Positions 42,500 through 52,959 of a stretch of 64,000 nt of DNA are shown here, one piece after another. Source of the stretch: Methylibium petroleiphilum PM1. GTDB taxonomy: Bacteria; Pseudomonadota; Gammaproteobacteria; Burkholderiales; Burkholderiaceae_C. The notes under the pieces are model-generated. The model worked only from the letters and a program-made list of their open reading frames with translations. It did not search any database and was not told the origin of the DNA. Location: contig NC_008825.1 in assembly GCF_000015725.1 (NCBI RefSeq), forward strand, positions 2,170,001-2,234,000, written 5' to 3'. Position 1 is the stretch's first letter. Each line of letters begins with the position of its first letter. The position numbers and the translations under genes are program-made.

Positions 42500-44872
42500 A
42501 TGAAGGCCCTCGACCGCAAGCTGCTGCGCGACCTGCGCCTGATGTGGAGCCAGGCGCTGACGATCGCGCTGGTGGTCGCTGCCGGCATCGCCGGCTTCAT
42601 CGCCAGTCTGTCGGCAGTGGACTCGCTGGCCGCCGCGCGCGACGACTACTATGCCGCCGGCCGCTTCGCCGACGTGTTCGCGAACCTGAAGCGCGCGCCC
42701 GACTCGTTGCAGGTCACGCTGCGCGAGCAGCCCGGCGTGGCCGACCTGGAAGCCGGCGTCGAGACGATGGCGCGCATCACGTTGCCCGGCGTGCCAGATC
42801 CCATCATCGGTCAACTCGTCGGCCTGGACCTGGAACGCCCACAACGGCTCAACGTGGTGAGCGTCGCCGCCGGCGCGGCGCTGCAGCCCTTCGACGCCGA
42901 CGGGGGCGCACGCAGCATCCCGGTGCTGGTGTCGCGCGGCTTTGCGCAGGCGCGCGGGCTGAAACCCGGCGCCACGCTGCAGGCGCAGATCAACGGCCGC
43001 TTGCGCACCCTGCGCGTGAGCGGGCTGGCGCTGTCGCCGGAGTTCGTGTTTGCGGGCCTCTGGGGCATGCCGGACCAGCGCGGATACGGCATCTTCTGGG
43101 TCGACCGCCGCGTCCTCGCCGCCGCCATCGACATGGACGGCGCGTTCAACCGCCTCGCGGTGCGGCTGGCGCCGGGCGCCGACACCACCGCGACGATGGC
43201 TGCGCTGGCGCGCCGCCTGGCGCCCTACGGCGGCCGCGATGTGCACGGCCGCGCCGACCAGGCTTCGCACCAGATGCTGGACAACGAGATCAAGGCGCAG
43301 CACGTCATCGGCACCGTGGTGCCGGCGATCTTCCTCGGCGTCGCGGCCTTCCTGCTGCACGTGGTGATCTCGCGCCTGGTCGGCACACAGCGCGAACAGA
43401 TCGCGGCGTTGAAAGCGCTGGGCTATACCGACCGCGCGATCGGCATGCACTACCTGAAGCTGGTTCTGGCGATCGTGATCGTCGGTCTGGGCCTGGGTCT
43501 GCTGCTGGGCCGCTGGATGGGAACGATGCTCACGGGACTCTACGCCGAGCTGTTCCAGTTCCCGCGCTTCGAACACCGCCTCGCGCCCTGGCTGGCGGCG
43601 ACCAGCGCGGCGGTGGCGCTGCTCACCGCGGTGCTGGGCACGCTGAGCGCGGTGCTGGCCACGGTGCGCTTGCCGCCGGCCGAGGCGATGCGCCCGCCGG
43701 CGCCCGACCGCTACCGCCGCACCTTGCTGGAGCGGCTGGGCGTGCAGCACATGGCGCCGGCGCTGCGCATGGTCATCCGCAACATGGAGCGGCGGCCCCT
43801 GCGCACCGCCTCCAGCATCACCGGCATCGCCGCCGCGGTGGCCATCACGATCATGGGCAACTTCTTCCGCGACGCGATCGACGTCATCGTGCACACACAG
43901 TTCGAGCTCGGCCTGCGCGGCGACGTCACGGTCTGGGCTGTCGAGCCGGTCGATGACGCGGCGCGCCTCGAGCTGATGCGGCTGCCTGGCGTGCGCCAGG
44001 TCGAATCGACGCGCTTCGTGCCAGTGACGCTGGTGCACGGCCACCGCCACGAACGCGGCCTGATCCGCGGGTATGCCGCCCGGCCCGCGCTGTACCGCGT
44101 GGTCGATCTCGACGGGGCGGTCATACCGCTCGCCGGCGATGGCGTCGTGCTCTCCGACCGGCTGGCCGACAAGCTCGGGCTGCGGGTCGGCGACACCGTG
44201 CAGGCCGAACTGCTGACCGGCGAGCCGCGCACGCTGGCGCTGCGCGTCGATGCCACGGTGCGCGAGATGATGGGCCTCAACGCCTACATGGAGCGCGGTG
44301 CTCTCAACCGCGCGCTCGGCGACAGCGACGTCTCCACCGGCTGGGTGCTAGGCGTCGAGCCGGGCCGCGAGGCCGCGCTGCTGGAGGCCAGCAAAGCGCT
44401 GCCCCGCGCAGCCGGTGCCTTCAGCAAGGCGACGATGCTGCGCAACATGCAGGAGATCAGCGCGCGCAACGTGCGCATCACGAGCACGGTACTGACGCTG
44501 TTCGCCGCGATGATCTCGATCGGCGTGGTCTACAACAACGCGCGCATCGCGCTCGCCGAGCGCGGCTGGGAGCTGGCCTCGCTGCGCGTGCTCGGCTTCA
44601 CGCGCGCCGAGGTCTCGGCGCTGCTGCTGGGCGAGTTGGCGCTGGCGATTGCGCTTGCGCTGCCGCTCGGCATGGCGCTCGGCTGGGCACTGGTGCACGG
44701 CGTCAACGAGCTGCTTCGCTCGGACCAGTTCCTGTTCCCCGCCACGATCCGCCCGCGCACGTACGCCTGGGCCGCGTTGTGTGTCGCGGTTGCCGGAGTG
44801 GGCAGCGCGCTCGTGGTGCGCCGGCGCATCGACCGGCTCGACCTGGTGGCGGTGCTGAAGACGAGGGAGTGA
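42500..44872 (+). CDS. FtsX-fold ABC transporter permease
   Basis: This 790-residue permease has an N-terminal helix ([20 protein letters not shown]), a large extracytoplasmic domain, a central three-helix FtsX block (about residues 265-400), a second N-terminal-type helix near 445, another extracytoplasmic domain and a final FtsX block (about 650-780). The duplicated architecture allows it to work as a pseudo-dimer with the ATPase encoded just upstream. Substrates of such systems include lipids, heterocyst-type glycolipids and peptides; none is indicated here. The TGATG overlap couples it to the HlyD gene. Confidence 0.9.
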   Translation: MKALDRKLLRDLRLMWSQALTIALVVAAGIAGFIASLSAVDSLAAARDDYYAAGRFADVFANLKRAPDSLQVTLREQPGVADLEAGVETMARITLPGVPDPIIGQLVGLDLERPQRLNVVSVAAGAALQPFDADGGARSIPVLVSRGFAQARGLKPGATLQAQINGRLRTLRVSGLALSPEFVFAGLWGMPDQRGYGIFWVDRRVLAAAIDMDGAFNRLAVRLAPGADTTATMAALARRLAPYGGRDVHGRADQASHQMLDNEIKAQHVIGTVVPAIFLGVAAFLLHVVISRLVGTQREQIAALKALGYTDRAIGMHYLKLVLAIVIVGLGLGLLLGRWMGTMLTGLYAELFQFPRFEHRLAPWLAATSAAVALLTAVLGTLSAVLATVRLPPAEAMRPPAPDRYRRTLLERLGVQHMAPALRMVIRNMERRPLRTASSITGIAAAVAITIMGNFFRDAIDVIVHTQFELGLRGDVTVWAVEPVDDAARLELMRLPGVRQVESTRFVPVTLVHGHRHERGLIRGYAARPALYRVVDLDGAVIPLAGDGVVLSDRLADKLGLRVGDTVQAELLTGEPRTLALRVDATVREMMGLNAYMERGALNRALGDSDVSTGWVLGVEPGREAALLEASKALPRAAGAFSKATMLRNMQEISARNVRITSTVLTLFAAMISIGVVYNNARIALAERGWELASLRVLGFTRAEVSALLLGELALAIALALPLGMALGWALVHGVNELLRSDQFLFPATIRPRTYAWAALCVAVAGVGSALVVRRRIDRLDLVAVLKTRE

Positions 44873-46086
44873 TGATTAAGAAGACCACCATGGCCTACAC
44901 CGCCGGTGCGCTGCTGGCAGCGGCTTTGCTGCTGACCTGGGCCTTCGCGCCGCGGCCGATGGACGTGCAGACGGCCCAGGCCAGGCTCGGCCGCTTCGAG
45001 GCCGCGATCGAGGAGGACGGGCGCACGCGGCTGCGCGAGCGCTACCTCGTCTCGGCGCCGCTGGCGGGCCGACTGCGGCGCATCGAGCTCCACGAGGGCG
45101 ACCGCGTGCAAGCCGGCGCGGTTCTCGCCATGCTCGACCCGGTGCTGCCGCCGATGCTGGACGAACGCACGCTGCGCGAACAGCAGTCGCAGCTCGAGAT
45201 CGCGCGAGCCAACGTGCAGCGCGCCGGCGCCCGCGCTGCGCGCGCCGCGGTCGCGCGGCTGCAGGCCGCGCACGACGCCAGCCGCAGCGCCGAGCTTGCG
45301 CAGCAGGGCTTCGTTGCCATGACGCGGCTGGAATCCGACCGCCTGGCGCTCGCCGCCGCCGAGCGCGAAGTCGATGCGGCCGAGAGCGAGCGGCTGGTTG
45401 CAGTGCATGGCGTCGAGCAAGCCCGCGCCGCGCTCGCCGCCGTGCGGCAGCCCACGCCCGGGCGCGCCTTCACGCTGCGGGCACCGGTGGCAGGCACGGT
45501 GCTGCGGGTCGCGCAGGAGAGCGAGGCCAGCGTCGCCACCGGCGCGCCACTGATGGAACTGGGCGACGTACGTGAACTGGAAATCGTGGCAGAGCTCTTG
45601 ACCGCCGACGCGCTGCAGGCCGCGCCCGGCAGCCGCGTGCTCATCGAGCGCTGGGGCGGCGAAGGCGTACTCGAAGGACGCGTGCGCCGCGTCGAGCCGG
45701 CCGCGTTCACCAAGGTCTCGGCGCTCGGCGTCGAGGAACAGCGCGTGCGCGTGCTGATCGATCTGGTTGCGCTCGAGCGAGCGCCGGCGCGCTGGCGCTT
45801 GCTCGGAGACGGCTTCCGTGTCGGCGTGCGCATCATCACGGTGTCCGAAGAACAGGCGGTCGTGGTTCCTGTCAGTGCGGTGTTCCCGTCGGTCGACGAT
45901 GGCGGCGCGGGCGCTGCCGTGATGGTGGTCGAAGACGGCCGTGCCCAACTGCGCCGCGTCGATCTGGGCGCACGCAATGGCAGCCAGGCCTGGCTCCGCG
46001 GGGGGCTGGCCGCAGGCGCCACGGTCATCGTCTACCCACCGCCAGCGCTGCAGCCGGGCCAGCGGGTACGCGGGAAGGCCGGCTGA
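44872..46086 (+). CDS. HlyD/MacA-family periplasmic adaptor subunit
   Basis: From the ATG at 44872 (overlapping the permease stop by one base) the protein has 404 residues. An N-terminal signal anchor (YTAGALLAAALLLTWAFAP) is followed by a barrel-sandwich hybrid domain split by an Ala/Arg/Glu-rich alpha-helical hairpin (about 95-200, coiled-coil-like), then a beta-barrel and membrane-proximal domain (EEQAVVVPVSAVFP). It should bridge the FtsX permease to an outer-membrane channel such as TolC, encoded elsewhere. The start overlap leaves little doubt about the operon. Confidence 0.9.
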   Translation: MIKKTTMAYTAGALLAAALLLTWAFAPRPMDVQTAQARLGRFEAAIEEDGRTRLRERYLVSAPLAGRLRRIELHEGDRVQAGAVLAMLDPVLPPMLDERTLREQQSQLEIARANVQRAGARAARAAVARLQAAHDASRSAELAQQGFVAMTRLESDRLALAAAEREVDAAESERLVAVHGVEQARAALAAVRQPTPGRAFTLRAPVAGTVLRVAQESEASVATGAPLMELGDVRELEIVAELLTADALQAAPGSRVLIERWGGEGVLEGRVRRVEPAAFTKVSALGVEEQRVRVLIDLVALERAPARWRLLGDGFRVGVRIITVSEEQAVVVPVSAVFPSVDDGGAGAAVMVVEDGRAQLRRVDLGARNGSQAWLRGGLAAGATVIVYPPPALQPGQRVRGKAG

Positions 46087-46117
46087 ACCCTGACAGCCCG
46101 GAAGGCGTGCGGCTCGC

Positions 46118-46131
46118 TTGACGGAGCGCAA
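46118..46131 (+). promoter_or_regulatory. CRP/FNR-like box 4
   Basis: TTGACGGAGCGCAA matches the other three dyads at all fixed positions. The corresponding -10 position holds only GATGCT (46146-46151), a weak hexamer. It lies immediately upstream of a truncated adenylate-forming enzyme gene, so its target may be dead. Confidence 0.5.
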
Positions 46132-46183
46132 CACCAATTCTCGCCTGCTGGAGATGCTTCAGCATGTGGAGCGATCTCGACCC

Positions 46184-46411
46184 ATGGCGGTTGACAAGTC
46201 GCCTCTGTACCGGCGCCGCCTCGGCGCACGGGCGGCTTCGATGCCGCCGGCCGAACTGCTGCCGGTGGGGAAGGCCGAACTCATGCGCGGATTCGACGAC
46301 TGGGCCACGGATCGGGACATCCACCTGGATGAGATCCACCGCTTCATCGCCGATCCGGGGAACAGCTTGCGCCGCTGTGGCCATTGGGCCGCGCTCCTCA
46401 TCGCCGCTTGA
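46184..46411 (+). pseudogene. N-terminal fragment of a phenylacetate-CoA-ligase-like adenylate-forming enzyme
   Basis: From the ATG at 46184 (or a TTG at 46118 within box 4) the frame reads SPLYRRRLGARAASMPPAEL, then LPVGKAELMRGFDDWATDRD and IHLDEIHRFIADP. This is the opening pattern of coenzyme F390 synthetase/PaaK-like proteins as I know them. After about 60 residues the similarity stops and the frame ends at 46411. The adenylation domain (normally 300-400 further residues) is missing. Family assignment rests on recall of the N-terminal pattern. Confidence 0.5.
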
Positions 46412-46648
46412 TCAGCGCAGGGCACTGGAGGAGCGGGTGACGCCGGCACCTCTGCCTGGGCCATGAGACGATGTGCTCGGCGTTTCCTCGTATCGGTCGA
46501 ACAACCGACTCGCCTGTGGCGGCAAGATCGTTCGTTCGCGACCGTGCAACGAGATCGGCAGGAGGAATGCGCATTCGTGTAGCTAAGTGCGTAGCTGATT
46601 CAGAATCGAATCAATTACTCTGTTGATGTGTATCGATTTTTTCCTCTT
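46412..46648. promoter_or_regulatory. Intergenic region upstream of xthA with an 18-bp dyad
   Basis: No gene is visible. The last 80 bp are strongly AT-rich for this genome and contain TGATTC-N6-GAATCA (46596-46613), a perfect 6-bp inverted repeat, about 36 bp before the xthA ATG. It may be an operator over the xthA promoter; a pyrimidine tract, not a Shine-Dalgarno sequence, precedes the start codon. This region also marks the right end of the accessory segment. Confidence 0.4.
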
Positions 46649-47419
46649 ATGAGACTTGCCACCTGGAACGTCAACTCGCTCGCCGTGCGCCTGCCTCAGG
46701 TGCTGGACTGGTTGACCGCGAACCCGGTCGACGCGCTGGTGCTGCAGGAAACCAAGCTCACCGACGACAAGTTCCCGCGCGCCGAAATCGAGGCCGCCGG
46801 TTACGCGGTGCAGTGGTTCGGGCAGAAGACCTACAACGGCGTGGCGCTGCTGTCGCGCGAGCCGGCGCATGACGTGACGAAGAACATCTTCGGCTTCGCC
46901 GACGAGCAGGCCCGCGTGATCGCCGGCACGGTGGACGGCGTGCGCGTGATCGGCGCCTACTTCCCGAACGGCCAGGCGCCGGACAGCGAGAAGTTCACCT
47001 ACAAGATGGCCTGGCTGCAGGCGCTGCGCGACTGGGTGCGCAGCGAGCTGGCCGCGCACCCGCGGCTGGTGCTGATGGGCGACTTCAACATCGCGCCGGA
47101 AGACCGTGATGTGCACGACCCGGTGCTGTGGGCCGGGCAGATCCATTGCACACCGCAGGAGCGTGAGCACTTCCGCGAGTTGATCGCGCTCGGCCTGGTC
47201 GATGCCTTCCGACTGTTCGAGCAGCCGCCCAAGAGCTGGAGCTGGTGGGACTACCGCAACCTGGCGTTCCGCAAGAACCAGGGTCTGCGCATCGACCACA
47301 TCCTGGTCAGCGAGGCGCTCCGACCCGCGGTGAGCGCCTGCATGATCGACAAGCTGCCCCGCAAGAACGAGCGTCCGAGCGACCACGCGCCGGTGGTCGT
47401 GGAGTTGTCGACCGCGTAG
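46649..47419 (+). CDS. xthA: Exodeoxyribonuclease III
   Basis: The ATG at 46649 begins MRLATWNVNSLAVRLPQVLD (256 residues), the standard start of the family; an upstream in-frame GTG is unlikely. Catalytic motifs are LVLQETKLTDD, the Tyr in GAYFPNG, GDFNIAPEDRDVHDP and SDHAPVVVEL. The enzyme cleaves apurinic sites and degrades 3' ends of duplex DNA during base-excision repair. It is the first housekeeping gene after the accessory segment and is convergent with the DUF3617 gene, 12 bp away. Confidence 0.96.
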   Translation: MRLATWNVNSLAVRLPQVLDWLTANPVDALVLQETKLTDDKFPRAEIEAAGYAVQWFGQKTYNGVALLSREPAHDVTKNIFGFADEQARVIAGTVDGVRVIGAYFPNGQAPDSEKFTYKMAWLQALRDWVRSELAAHPRLVLMGDFNIAPEDRDVHDPVLWAGQIHCTPQEREHFRELIALGLVDAFRLFEQPPKSWSWWDYRNLAFRKNQGLRIDHILVSEALRPAVSACMIDKLPRKNERPSDHAPVVVELSTA

Positions 47420-47431
47420 AAGGCGGCTTGC

Positions 47432-48004
47432 CTATTTGGCGGCGGCGGGCGGGCGCGGCAGCGGCTTGACGCTGCCGCAATCGGCGCCGAGCCACTGGCC
47501 CTCACCCTGCATCGCCATCTTCGTGCCCTTGGCGCCACCGGTGCCGCGCATCTTCATCGTGTAGCGCTCGGGGCCGAGCGTGGTGATCTCGATGTCACCC
47601 TGCGACGGCGGCTTGGTGCAGACGTACTTGATGTTCGTCGTCGCGCCGGAGCGGCTCTGGTCGTATTTGCAGTCCGGCCGCTGCTCCATCGGCACCGACT
47701 GGCGCGCCACGTCATCGGGCGTGACGCAGACCTTGCTGGTCGAGCCGCCGCCGGCGGCGGCGTCCATGCCGGCGCCGTTGCGGCCCATCATCTCTTCCAT
47801 CTGCTTGCGCTGCGCCGGCGGCATGGCGGCGATCTGCTTGCGCATCTGCTCCATCTGCGCCTGCTGGGCAGGATCAAGCTCCATCTGCTGCTTGATCTGC
47901 CACAGGCCCGGCTTCATGGCGGTCTGACTCTGCGCCGGCCCGACCATCCCCGACATCCCTACTGCGCACAGCAGCGCCGCGGTACGCGTTCCGAAGTGGC
48001 TCAC
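47432..48004 (-). CDS. DUF3617 family exported protein
   Basis: I choose the GTG at 48004 (GGAG 8 nt upstream) rather than a start nine codons earlier, giving 190 residues. A signal peptide (TAALLCAVGMSGMVGPAQSQ) is followed by KPGLWQIKQQMELDP, the DUF3617 opening, a Met/Gln-rich helix (about 45-85, MEQMRKQIAAMPPAQRKQME) and a Cys-containing beta domain with CVTPDDV and CKYD. The function is unknown; the family is periplasmic and frequent in Burkholderiales. It lies 51 bp downstream of ntrC on the same strand. Confidence 0.85.
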   Translation of the reverse strand: MSHFGTRTAALLCAVGMSGMVGPAQSQTAMKPGLWQIKQQMELDPAQQAQMEQMRKQIAAMPPAQRKQMEEMMGRNGAGMDAAAGGGSTSKVCVTPDDVARQSVPMEQRPDCKYDQSRSGATTNIKYVCTKPPSQGDIEITTLGPERYTMKMRGTGGAKGTKMAMQGEGQWLGADCGSVKPLPRPPAAAK

Positions 48005-48055
48005 GGTCGTCTCCTCGTCCAGCCCGGGCATCGACCCGCGCCGGCATGGCGCCGT

Positions 48056-49564
<1,509 letters not shown>

Positions 49565-49614
49565 GCGGCTCTGCGATCCCTGAGCGTCTTGCCAGCCGCA
49601 GCCCCGACAACGGG

Positions 49615-50736
49615 TCAGGGTAACGGCATCGTGATTTTGAACAGCGTCCTGCCCGGTTCACTCTCGCATTCGATCGTGCCCTGATGTTGCGCCACGAAGG
49701 TCTGTGCCAGTGTGAGCCCCAAGCCCGATCCGCCATCGCGCCCAGAAACCAGGGGGTAGAAGATGCGATCACGGATGGCCTCGGGAACGCCCGGACCGTT
49801 GTCCTCAATATGCAATTCCAGTGCCAAACGAAAGCGCTGCTTGCCGAGCGTGACCTGCCGGGCGATCCGCGTGCGCAGCACGATGCGGGCGTCACCGGCC
49901 ACCATGCGCTCGCCCAGCGCCTGGGCGGCGTTGTGGGCGATGTTCAGCACCGCCTGGATCAGCTGCTCGCGGTCGCCGCGGAAGTCGGGGATGGATGTGT
50001 CGTAGTCGCGTTCGATCCGGAGCCCGCGGGGAAACTCGGCCACGATCAGGGCGCGCACCCGCTCGCACACCTCGTGGATGTTGACGTCGCCCACCACGTG
50101 CGGGCGGCGGTGCGGCGCCAGCAGCCGGTCGACCAGCGCCTGCAGGCGGTCGGCCTCGTGGATGATGACCTGGGCGTATTCGCTCAGGCCCTTGGACTCG
50201 ACCTCCATCTGCAGCAGTTGCGCCGCGCCACGGATGCCGCCCAGCGGGTTCTTGATCTCGTGCGCCAGGTTGCGAATCAGCTCCTTGGTGGCGCGCACCT
50301 GGTCCAGCGCGCGCTCCTCGCGGTCCTGCCGGGTCTGCTGCTCGATCTCGATCAGCTCGACCAGCGTGACGTCGGACTGCTCCATCTGGTTGACGATCAC
50401 GTGCACGAGCAGCGGCTCACCGGGTGACACGAAGGGCCGCTTGAGCTGGGCGTCGAGGCGGCTGGTCGAGAACTCGTTGCAGGCCACCGCGGCGACGGTG
50501 TCCCGCAGCAGCGAGGGATCGACGAACCATTCGAACCAGTCGCGCCGCAGCACGTTGCGGCGCGACAGGCCCAGGACGTTCTCGAACGCCGCGTTGGCGA
50601 ACAGGCAGCGCCCGTCGGGCTGGACCACCGCCACCATGGTGGCGAGCAGGTCGAAGGCCTCGCTCCAGTGCGCCGCAGCCGGCAGTGTCGTGCTTGTCGT
50701 GCCGGCCGCGACGGCGATGCCGCGCCGCTCAGCCAC
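49615..50736 (-). CDS. ntrB: Nitrogen regulation sensor kinase NtrB
   Basis: The 373-residue kinase has a PAS domain (about 25-120), the dimerisation/phosphoacceptor H-box NLAHEIKNPLGGIRGAAQLL and an ATPase domain with N-box (NIAHNAAQAL), IEDNGPGVP and SGLGLTLAQ. It has no membrane segment, as expected for a cytoplasmic NtrB controlled by PII (GlnB). The GTG start overlaps the small upstream gene by 8 nt. Together with NtrC it controls glnA and other nitrogen genes. Confidence 0.96.
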   Translation of the reverse strand: MAERRGIAVAAGTTSTTLPAAAHWSEAFDLLATMVAVVQPDGRCLFANAAFENVLGLSRRNVLRRDWFEWFVDPSLLRDTVAAVACNEFSTSRLDAQLKRPFVSPGEPLLVHVIVNQMEQSDVTLVELIEIEQQTRQDREERALDQVRATKELIRNLAHEIKNPLGGIRGAAQLLQMEVESKGLSEYAQVIIHEADRLQALVDRLLAPHRRPHVVGDVNIHEVCERVRALIVAEFPRGLRIERDYDTSIPDFRGDREQLIQAVLNIAHNAAQALGERMVAGDARIVLRTRIARQVTLGKQRFRLALELHIEDNGPGVPEAIRDRIFYPLVSGRDGGSGLGLTLAQTFVAQHQGTIECESEPGRTLFKITMPLP

Positions 50737-51244
50737 CGCTGCCGCCGGTGACCTTGGAGAGCTCGCGCCGCAGGGCCGCCACGTCGGACTCGGAGCGCTC
50801 GATGCTGGCCTTCATCTCGGCCACGCGGTCGAGGTACTTCTGGTAGTTCTTCTCGTCGCCGCGTCGCTCGGGCTGGCCGTTGTTGTACTCCTGCTTCAGC
50901 GCCGTCAGGCGCTCCTCTTCGCGGCGCAGCTCGGTCTCGAGGATGCGGCGCTTGTCGGTGTCGCGCGCCCGCTGGTCGGCCGGGTCGACACGGCTGTCTG
51001 CGGGACGCGATTCGCCGCTCGGCGTGGCGGCCGGAGCGCGCCGCGCCGGCGCCTGGATCACCGTGATCGGCGCGCCCTCGAGCGTCTTGCAGCCCTTGGC
51101 GGCGGCCTCCTTCGGCGTGTAGGCGCTGGTGTACAGGTTGCCCGGGCACTTGTAGATGACGGGCTCCTGGGCCCCCGCGCCAGCGGCCGAGCTCACCAGC
51201 CCTGCCGCGACCAGCACGCGCAGTTCAACCGTCCATCGACTCAT
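50729..51244 (-). CDS. DUF4124-like periplasmic protein with C-terminal coiled coil
   Basis: From the ATG 51242-51244 (GGAG upstream) this is 171 residues. A signal peptide ends near AGAGAQ. A short domain with VIYKCPGNLYTSAYTPKEAA (two Cys, similar to DUF4124) comes next, then a Pro/Ala linker and a charged coiled coil (about 95-165, heavy in Glu, Arg and Leu). The gene sits between glnA and ntrB and overlaps ntrB, a position seen in other Burkholderiales genomes as I recall. Its function is unknown and a link to nitrogen control is not shown. Confidence 0.8.
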   Translation of the reverse strand: MSRWTVELRVLVAAGLVSSAAGAGAQEPVIYKCPGNLYTSAYTPKEAAAKGCKTLEGAPITVIQAPARRAPAATPSGESRPADSRVDPADQRARDTDKRRILETELRREEERLTALKQEYNNGQPERRGDEKNYQKYLDRVAEMKASIERSESDVAALRRELSKVTGGSGG

Positions 51245-51353
51245 CCCGACTCCTTCATCCTGACGATCCGCAACAGCGCGACGCCCTGCGACCGGAGTAT
51301 CCGGCATCCCGCATTCAACGCGCGGTGGGCGGCTGGAGCACACAGCGCCGCCA

Positions 51354-51382
51354 AGAAAAAGGGACGGCAGATGCCGTCCCTT
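51354..51382 (-). terminator. Rho-independent terminator after glnA
   Basis: On the minus strand AAGGGACGGCA pairs perfectly with TGCCGTCCCTT around a very small loop, followed by TTTTTC (51355-51360). The stem is GC-rich and the T-tract clear. It lies 54 bp beyond the glnA stop and separates glnA from the downstream small gene-ntrB-ntrC unit, allowing high glnA expression alone. Confidence 0.88.
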
Positions 51383-51435
51383 GCTCACACGCGACTTGCG
51401 CGCCGGTCGGCGGGCCCGCAGGCCCGCCTCGGCGA

Positions 51436-52854
51436 TCAGAGCGTGTAGTACATGTCGAACTCGACCGGATGGGTCGCCATGCGGAAGCGCGTGACTTCCT
51501 GCATCTTGAGGTCGATGTAGGCGTCGAGGTAGGAGTCGGTGAACACGCCCCCCTTGGTGAGGAAGGCACGGTCCTTCTCCAGGTACTCGAGCGCCTGCTC
51601 GAGGCTGGCGCAGACGGTCGGGATCTTCGCGTCCTCTTCCGGCGGCAGGTGGTACAGGTCCTTGGTGGCGGCTTCGCCCGGGTGGATCTTGTTCTCCACG
51701 CCGTCCAGGCCGGCCATCAGCAGCGCCGCGAAACCCAGGTAGGGGTTCATCAGGGGATCGGGGAAGCGCGCCTCGACACGACGGCCCTTCGGGTTCGCCA
51801 CGTAGGGGATGCGGATCGAGGCCGAGCGGTTCTTGGCCGAGTAGGCCAGCTTCACCGGGGCTTCGAAGCCGGGCACCAGGCGCTTGTAGCTGTTGGTGCC
51901 GGGGTTCGTGATCGCGTTCAGCGCACGGGCGTGCTTGATGATGCCGCCGATGTAGAACAGCGCGAACTCGCTCAGGCCGGCGTAGCCGTCACCGGCGAAC
52001 AGGTTCTTGCCGTCCTTCCAGACCGACTGGTGAACGTGCATGCCCGAGCCGTTGTCGCCGACGATGGGCTTGGGCATGAAGGTCGCGGTCTTGCCGTAGG
52101 CATGGGCCACGTTGTGGATCACGTACTTCTGCAGCTGCACCCAGTCGGCGCGCTGGATCAGCGTGCTGAACTTCGTGCCGATCTCCATCTGGCCGGCATT
52201 CGCCACCTCGTGGTGGTGCACCTCGACCGGGATGCCCAGGGATTCGAGGATCAGACACATCTCCGAACGCAGGTCCTGGCCCGAATCGACCGGCGGCACC
52301 GGGAAGTAGCCGCCCTTGACGGCCGGACGGAAGCCCGAGTTGCCATGCTCGTATTCCTTGCCGGTGTTCCAGGCGGCTTCCTCGCTCTCGATCTTGGCGA
52401 AGCAGCCCGACATGTCGTTGCTCCAGCGCACGCTGTCGAACACGAAGAACTCCGGCTCCGGGCCGAAGTAGGCGGCATCGCCCAGGCCCGAGGCCTTCAT
52501 GTAGGCCTCGGCGCGCTTGGCAAGCGAGCGCGGGTCGCGCTCGTAGGCCTTGCCGTCGGCCGGGTCGATGACGTCGCAGGTCAGGATCAGCGTCGGCTCT
52601 TCGAAGAACGGGTCGATGTTGGCCGTGTTCGGGTCGGGCATCAGCTGCATGTCGGAGGCTTCGATGCCCTTCCAGCCGGCGATCGAAGAGCCATCGAAGG
52701 CGTGGCCCGACGTGAACTTGTCTTCGTCGAAATGCGAGACGGGCACGGATACGTGCTGCTCTTTGCCGCGGGTGTCGGTGAAACGGAAATCAACGAACTT
52801 GATCTCGTTTTCCTTCACCATCTTCATCACGTCGGCGACGGTCTTGTTGGCCAT
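51436..52854 (-). CDS. glnA: Glutamine synthetase, type I
   Basis: The 472-residue enzyme matches GSI-beta in length. Landmarks are [19 protein letters not shown] at the start, [20 protein letters not shown], the ATP-site segment ([20 protein letters not shown]), [10 protein letters not shown], and the adenylylation loop [10 protein letters not shown] with its Tyr. It assembles as a dodecamer and makes glutamine from glutamate, ammonia and ATP, inhibited by GlnE adenylylation. A sigma-54 promoter is proposed 90 bp upstream, and a terminator follows. Confidence 0.97.
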   Translation of the reverse strand: MANKTVADVMKMVKENEIKFVDFRFTDTRGKEQHVSVPVSHFDEDKFTSGHAFDGSSIAGWKGIEASDMQLMPDPNTANIDPFFEEPTLILTCDVIDPADGKAYERDPRSLAKRAEAYMKASGLGDAAYFGPEPEFFVFDSVRWSNDMSGCFAKIESEEAAWNTGKEYEHGNSGFRPAVKGGYFPVPPVDSGQDLRSEMCLILESLGIPVEVHHHEVANAGQMEIGTKFSTLIQRADWVQLQKYVIHNVAHAYGKTATFMPKPIVGDNGSGMHVHQSVWKDGKNLFAGDGYAGLSEFALFYIGGIIKHARALNAITNPGTNSYKRLVPGFEAPVKLAYSAKNRSASIRIPYVANPKGRRVEARFPDPLMNPYLGFAALLMAGLDGVENKIHPGEAATKDLYHLPPEEDAKIPTVCASLEQALEYLEKDRAFLTKGGVFTDSYLDAYIDLKMQEVTRFRMATHPVEFDMYYTL

Positions 52855-52942
52855 CAGGTGCTCCTAGCGGGACGTTGTGTCGGTGTGGGGGAAATGGGGC
52901 TGAGAGGCCCCGGCAATGGCCGGAAAGGGCTCTTGGAAATTT

Positions 52943-52959
52943 AGCAGAAACCATGCCCA
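52943..52959 (-). promoter_or_regulatory. Sigma-54 promoter for glnA
   Basis: The minus strand reads TGGGCATGGTTTCTGCT, with GG and GC separated by exactly 10 nt, as in -24/-12 promoters (consensus TGGCACG-N4-TTGCA/T). Transcription would start near 52932, about 78 nt before glnA. Upstream DNA holds GCAC/GTGC half-sites (for example GCACCGTTCGTGC near 52970-52982), but their spacing is not the usual NtrC spacing. Confidence 0.6.

Noticed and set aside
47463-47479. TTGACGCTGCCGCAA resembling the CRP/FNR-like box
   Set aside because: The spacer is 5 instead of 4 nt and it lies inside the DUF3617 coding region, far from a start.
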